From positions 1-64,000 of the forward strand of contig JADCBP010000008.1 of assembly GCA_020253445.1 (NCBI GenBank): a DNA stretch of 64,000 bases, given 5' to 3'. A model generated the notes under the pieces. That model did not search any database, had not been told where the DNA came from, and worked only from the letters and a program-made list of their open reading frames with translations. Every line of letters begins with the position of its first letter. Position 1 is the first letter of the stretch. Of this stretch, positions 61,676-64,000 are shown piece by piece. Made by a program: the position numbers and the translations under genes. The stretch is from Methylobacterium sp. (GTDB lineage: Bacteria > Pseudomonadota > Alphaproteobacteria > Rhizobiales > Beijerinckiaceae).

Positions 61676-62041
61676 ATGGCGTGCAAGGCTCCTGATGGGC
61701 TGCAATGCCTGCTCGCCGGCTGGCTTGTGGTCCAGCCGCTCGATGTCTGGGCCATGCGCGGGATCGACATCCGTCTCGGGTCGCGGGCAACGCTCATCGA
61801 GGACACCGAGCGGGACCTCATCCGCCTCGGCTACTACCGCGTCGAGATACCGACCTTCCCGCCCGATGCCTATCCCTTCATCTGGGTCAGGGGTCGGTGG
61901 CCCAACGATATCCACGGGCCCAAGATCGACAGGGACCTCAGGTCGCTCATGACGGACGGCGACATGATCACGGTCCTGTTCGCGTACCGGACCCAGCTCA
62001 AGCGCGACACCGAGCGCAGCATGACGAGGGCGAGGCACTGA
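61676..62041 (+). CDS. Hypothetical protein (121 aa), head-tail region
   Basis: 121 residues with VQPLDVWAMRGIDIRLGSRA, FPPDAYPFIWVRGRWPNDIH and MTDGDMITVLFAYRTQLKRD; beta-rich. The stop TGA shares its A with the ATG of the next gene (TGATG). Probably a virion-related protein from gene order; the family is not recognised. Confidence 0.5.
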   Translation: MACKAPDGLQCLLAGWLVVQPLDVWAMRGIDIRLGSRATLIEDTERDLIRLGYYRVEIPTFPPDAYPFIWVRGRWPNDIHGPKIDRDLRSLMTDGDMITVLFAYRTQLKRDTERSMTRARH

Positions 62042-62481
62042 TGGGCGGCCTCGACGACTTCGCCAAGCGGATGGCGCGCATCTCGGTGCGCGTGGAGGAA
62101 AACGTGGAGCGCGCCGTCAAGGACGTCTCCCGCACCGTCGCGCGGGCGGCGATCGAGGCCACACCGGTCGACACAGGCATGGCCCGCTCGAACTGGCAGA
62201 CGGGCCTCGACGCCGCGCCGCTCGGCGTGCTCCCGGCGCGCATACCGGGCGCGAGGGGCAGCACCGGCGACGCGAACTCGGCCGCGGCCATGTCCGCGTG
62301 CGAGCCGGCGATCGAGGACTTCGACGTGGCGAGAAACCGCGAGGTTCACATCACCAACAACGCGCCGCACATCGGCGCGCTCAACGACGGCCACTCGAAG
62401 CAGGCACCAGCCGACTTCGCGCGGCTCGCCGTCCTCGCAGGCCTCGGGAAGATCCGTCGGACTAGGATTTTGCCGGACTGA
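62041..62481 (+). CDS. HK97 gp10-like head-tail connector/tail completion protein
   Basis: 146 residues. MGGLDDFAKRMARISVRVEE and VARAAIEATPVDTGMARSNW match the phage HK97 gp10 family opening (ATPVDTG.ARSNW). NNAPHIGALNDGHSKQAP is the second landmark, with the usual Y/H-less-E change. Virion assembly proteins of this family join head to tail. The gene overlaps the Xre gene tail-to-tail by 20 bases. Confidence 0.75.
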   Translation: MGGLDDFAKRMARISVRVEENVERAVKDVSRTVARAAIEATPVDTGMARSNWQTGLDAAPLGVLPARIPGARGSTGDANSAAAMSACEPAIEDFDVARNREVHITNNAPHIGALNDGHSKQAPADFARLAVLAGLGKIRRTRILPD

Positions 62482-62725
62482 CCGGCGTCAATAGCGCCGC
62501 CGGCGTCGTGTCGAGGTGTTCCGCGAGCTTGGCGATCATGGTCAGGGACGGGTTGCGCCGGCCGCGCTCGATGCCGCTGACGTAGGTCCGGTCGATCTTC
62601 GCGCCTAGCGCAAGCGACTCCTGCGAGATGTCGAGCGCCTTGCGCGCCGCCTTCACGTTCTCAGCCAGGACTCTCCGGTAATCGACCATTCCAGCATCGC
62701 GCCTGGATGTAGCCGCATCGTCCAC
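62462..62725 (-). CDS. Xre-family repressor
   Basis: 87 residues from 62725; a start at MVDYRRVL (62689) is also likely. The helix-turn-helix is in VKAARKALDISQESLALGAK with IDRTYVSGIERGRRNPSLTM. The divergent operator at 62761-62780 lies 36 bases from its start. It may control the lytic/induction switch of the element. Confidence 0.85.
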   Translation of the reverse strand: MDDAATSRRDAGMVDYRRVLAENVKAARKALDISQESLALGAKIDRTYVSGIERGRRNPSLTMIAKLAEHLDTTPAALLTPVSPAKS

Positions 62726-62760
62726 GGACTCATCGTCACAATTCGGCTGTACTTCCAGTT

Positions 62761-62780
62761 TTGTCGATTATATTCGACAA
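62761..62780. promoter_or_regulatory. Xre operator: TTGTCGA-6-TCGACAA
   Basis: Seven-base perfect inverted arms with six A/T bases between. It lies between the Xre gene and the membrane-protein gene (ATG 62794), just 13 bases before the latter's start, where repression would block both promoters. Confidence 0.7.
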
Positions 62781-62793
62781 GAAGGGGTGGCGA

Positions 62794-63090
62794 ATGGCGA
62801 CGGTCGTTGAATGGCTCTACAAAGGGATAGCGACCTGGTACGGCGCTGCCATCATCGGCGGGCTGCTGATCCTTGCCTTCGAGCGGTGGGACAGGCGACG
62901 CGAGCCGACCGAAGCGGACGTGAGGCGGGCTGCTGAGCGGTATCGGCAGCACTACGGCGACGAGGCCTTCCGGGCCATCGGCGACCACATGCTCGCCGCG
63001 CGCTTCGCGCCGGACGGTCGGCACAGCAGGTTCCTGAAGCGGGTGTCGCAGTACCTGTGGCTCCAAACAAATTCGGATCACCGTTCGTGA
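62794..63090 (+). CDS. Small membrane protein (98 aa)
   Basis: 98 residues from ATG 62794 after GAAGGGG. A single hydrophobic helix (YGAAIIGGLLILAFERW) near residues 17-33 anchors it; the rest is charged (DRRREPTEADVRRAAERYRQ). It is the first gene behind the operator and so the probable target of the Xre repressor. Function unknown. It overlaps the next convergent gene by 13 bases. Confidence 0.6.
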   Translation: MATVVEWLYKGIATWYGAAIIGGLLILAFERWDRRREPTEADVRRAAERYRQHYGDEAFRAIGDHMLAARFAPDGRHSRFLKRVSQYLWLQTNSDHRS

Positions 63091-64000
63091 GAATTCACGA
63101 TGGCGTCTACGCCGTACAGTTCCATTTTCATCATTCGGTCTATCAAGTCGAGCAGCTTTCTCCGAATAACTGGATCGTCCTCGGATGCCGTGTATTCCTT
63201 CTTGATGATGTCAACTATCTGATGAAGGTCCATTGATCTTCGACCAGCGGCATTCCCGTTCTTTTCTATGTCATCGATCAGTATTTCGGTCGCTTGTACG
63301 ACAAGATCGACGACCTTCGACTCTGCTTCTTCAAGCGCATGAAAGAAGGCAAACGACCCGCTTTCGAATGCGCGGGAACGAATGAAATCGGACGCCAAGT
63401 CGCGATAACGGTCGAACTCGTTAGGCTTGGCCCTTCTAAAGACGTCGGCAGCTTGCCCCCTAACTTGCTTGTCCTCGTCGTTGAAGCTGCGTCGTAACAT
63501 TGCTTCGGCTCGATGCCGAAACTCAGCCCCTTCAATCGCGTGAGAGGCAACATCGGCAAGAATCCGCCGGTAGATAACGCCGTCTAGCGCCATTGCGTCT
63601 GCCAAGCGGATGAACTCTTCCCTTTGGAAGCTCTGCCAGAACACGAGCCAAGCGGCGACCAATCGCGTGTTGTCGTCGCCTTCGACGATCATGCGACAGA
63701 TGATGAGTTTTCCGACAGACGGCTCCCAACGAATGATGTACGGTAGTATTCTTACCCCATGATGCGTCACAACGGGTGCCAACCAGTACGCATTTGCGTC
63801 TTCGTTTGGGTTGGCCGCTCTCCGGCGCAAAGCTCTTTCGGCCAAGTATGCTGTTTTTATCGAAAGTGTCTTTGCTATCGACGGAAGGCCGTGTTTTGGA
63901 AATGCTGCTCCTAACCAGACCTTCTGCAACAAGTTTGGCGTTATGGCTGCCCCTGGGCGATGCGCGATCTCACTGACTAGTTTAGCGCATCGCGACTTGT
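63078..64000 (-). CDS. Large helical protein, 5' end outside window
   Basis: The frame stays open to the window edge, so the gene starts beyond 64000. The visible 307 residues are alpha-helical: RLVAAWLVFWQSFQREEFIR, EFRHRAEAMLRRSFNDEDKQ and VRGQAADVFRRAKPNEFDRY recur at about 35-40 residues, like HEAT or other helical repeats. The C-terminus ends in LLDLIDRMMKMELYGVDAIV. Such repeats often form the sensor part of large multi-domain NTPases, including defence proteins, but the part seen has no such domain. It is A+T-richer than neighbours. Confidence 0.5.
   Translation of the reverse strand, partial: KSRCAKLVSEIAHRPGAAITPNLLQKVWLGAAFPKHGLPSIAKTLSIKTAYLAERALRRRAANPNEDANAYWLAPVVTHHGVRILPYIIRWEPSVGKLIICRMIVEGDDNTRLVAAWLVFWQSFQREEFIRLADAMALDGVIYRRILADVASHAIEGAEFRHRAEAMLRRSFNDEDKQVRGQAADVFRRAKPNEFDRYRDLASDFIRSRAFESGSFAFFHALEEAESKVVDLVVQATEILIDDIEKNGNAAGRRSMDLHQIVDIIKKEYTASEDDPVIRRKLLDLIDRMMKMELYGVDAIVNSHER

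Larger units (their letters stand above)
53694..64000. mobile_element. Small prophage or phage satellite, left part
   Basis: It begins at a tRNA 3' fragment, followed by integrase (53902), AlpA-like factor (55235), primase-helicase (55480), origin-like repeats (57884-58150), small terminase-type gene (58659), accessory genes, a structured leader, and HK97 gp10-type and other head-tail genes. It carries an Xre repressor with operator (62462-62780). It lacks large terminase, portal, capsid and tail genes in view. Such a mix of replication, regulation and a few packaging genes is typical of satellites, or of a prophage that continues past 64000. Confidence 0.7.

Overview
Organism: the window is GC-rich with strong G/C third positions. 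Its gene families (RPA-type RepA, ParA with a small ribbon-helix-helix partner, MobC/relaxase, DUF1269, HdeD, AbgT, initiator-tRNA insertion) suggest an alphaproteobacterium, probably of the Hyphomicrobiales. No rRNA or marker protein is present to confirm this. Layout: (1) about 1-31319 is an integrated plasmid-like mobile element. It carries mobC and a relaxase, a VirD4/TraG coupling protein, a serine resolvase, parA with an RHH partner, repA with an iteron origin, and a tyrosine integrase beside a 3' fragment of an initiator tRNA that marks its right end. No mating-pair genes are in view. Cargo fills the gaps: an A+T-rich pair of convergent HEPN genes (5569-8266); a five-gene minus-strand unit (21787 to 10889) of Xre antitoxin, RES toxin, SNF2 helicase with NOV_C domain, DUF1156 adenine methylase and HEPN-DUF499 ATPase; a repressor/lipoprotein/secreted-protein unit (22925-25231); and a TcmP plus Gp37/Gp68 three-Cys pair (27961-29874). 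(2) 31320-34000 holds hipAB and debris of IS3-type elements. (3) 34172-53600 looks like ordinary chromosome: an M20 peptidase, an SLC13 permease, a tightly coupled six-gene run (lipoprotein esterase, HdeD, adaptor, RND pump, adaptor, AbgT), a decayed leucyl aminopeptidase, DUF1269, a large repeat/membrane protein, a patatin, an AI-2E transporter flanked by interspersed repeats, a META-domain protein, and hydrolase and IS256 remnants. (4) 53694-64000 is a second element, a small prophage or phage satellite. It begins at a 3' fragment of a class II (Leu-like) tRNA, followed by integrase, AlpA-like factor, primase-helicase, a repeat-rich probable origin, small terminase, a structured leader, head-tail type genes and an Xre repressor with its operator. 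It runs off the right edge. How the parts work together: element 1 can plausibly integrate and excise, replicate, partition and be mobilised if a helper supplies the transfer channel. Much of its coding capacity goes to modules with defence-like architecture: three separate HEPN proteins, a methylase/helicase/ATPase system coupled to a toxin-antitoxin pair, and TcmP. The most notable candidate for an undescribed system is the five-gene RES/Xre-helicase-methylase-HEPN ATPase unit. The HEPN pair and the hairpin-rich leader at 60485-60635 come next. All functional statements rest on reading motifs in the sequence; no database search was run.
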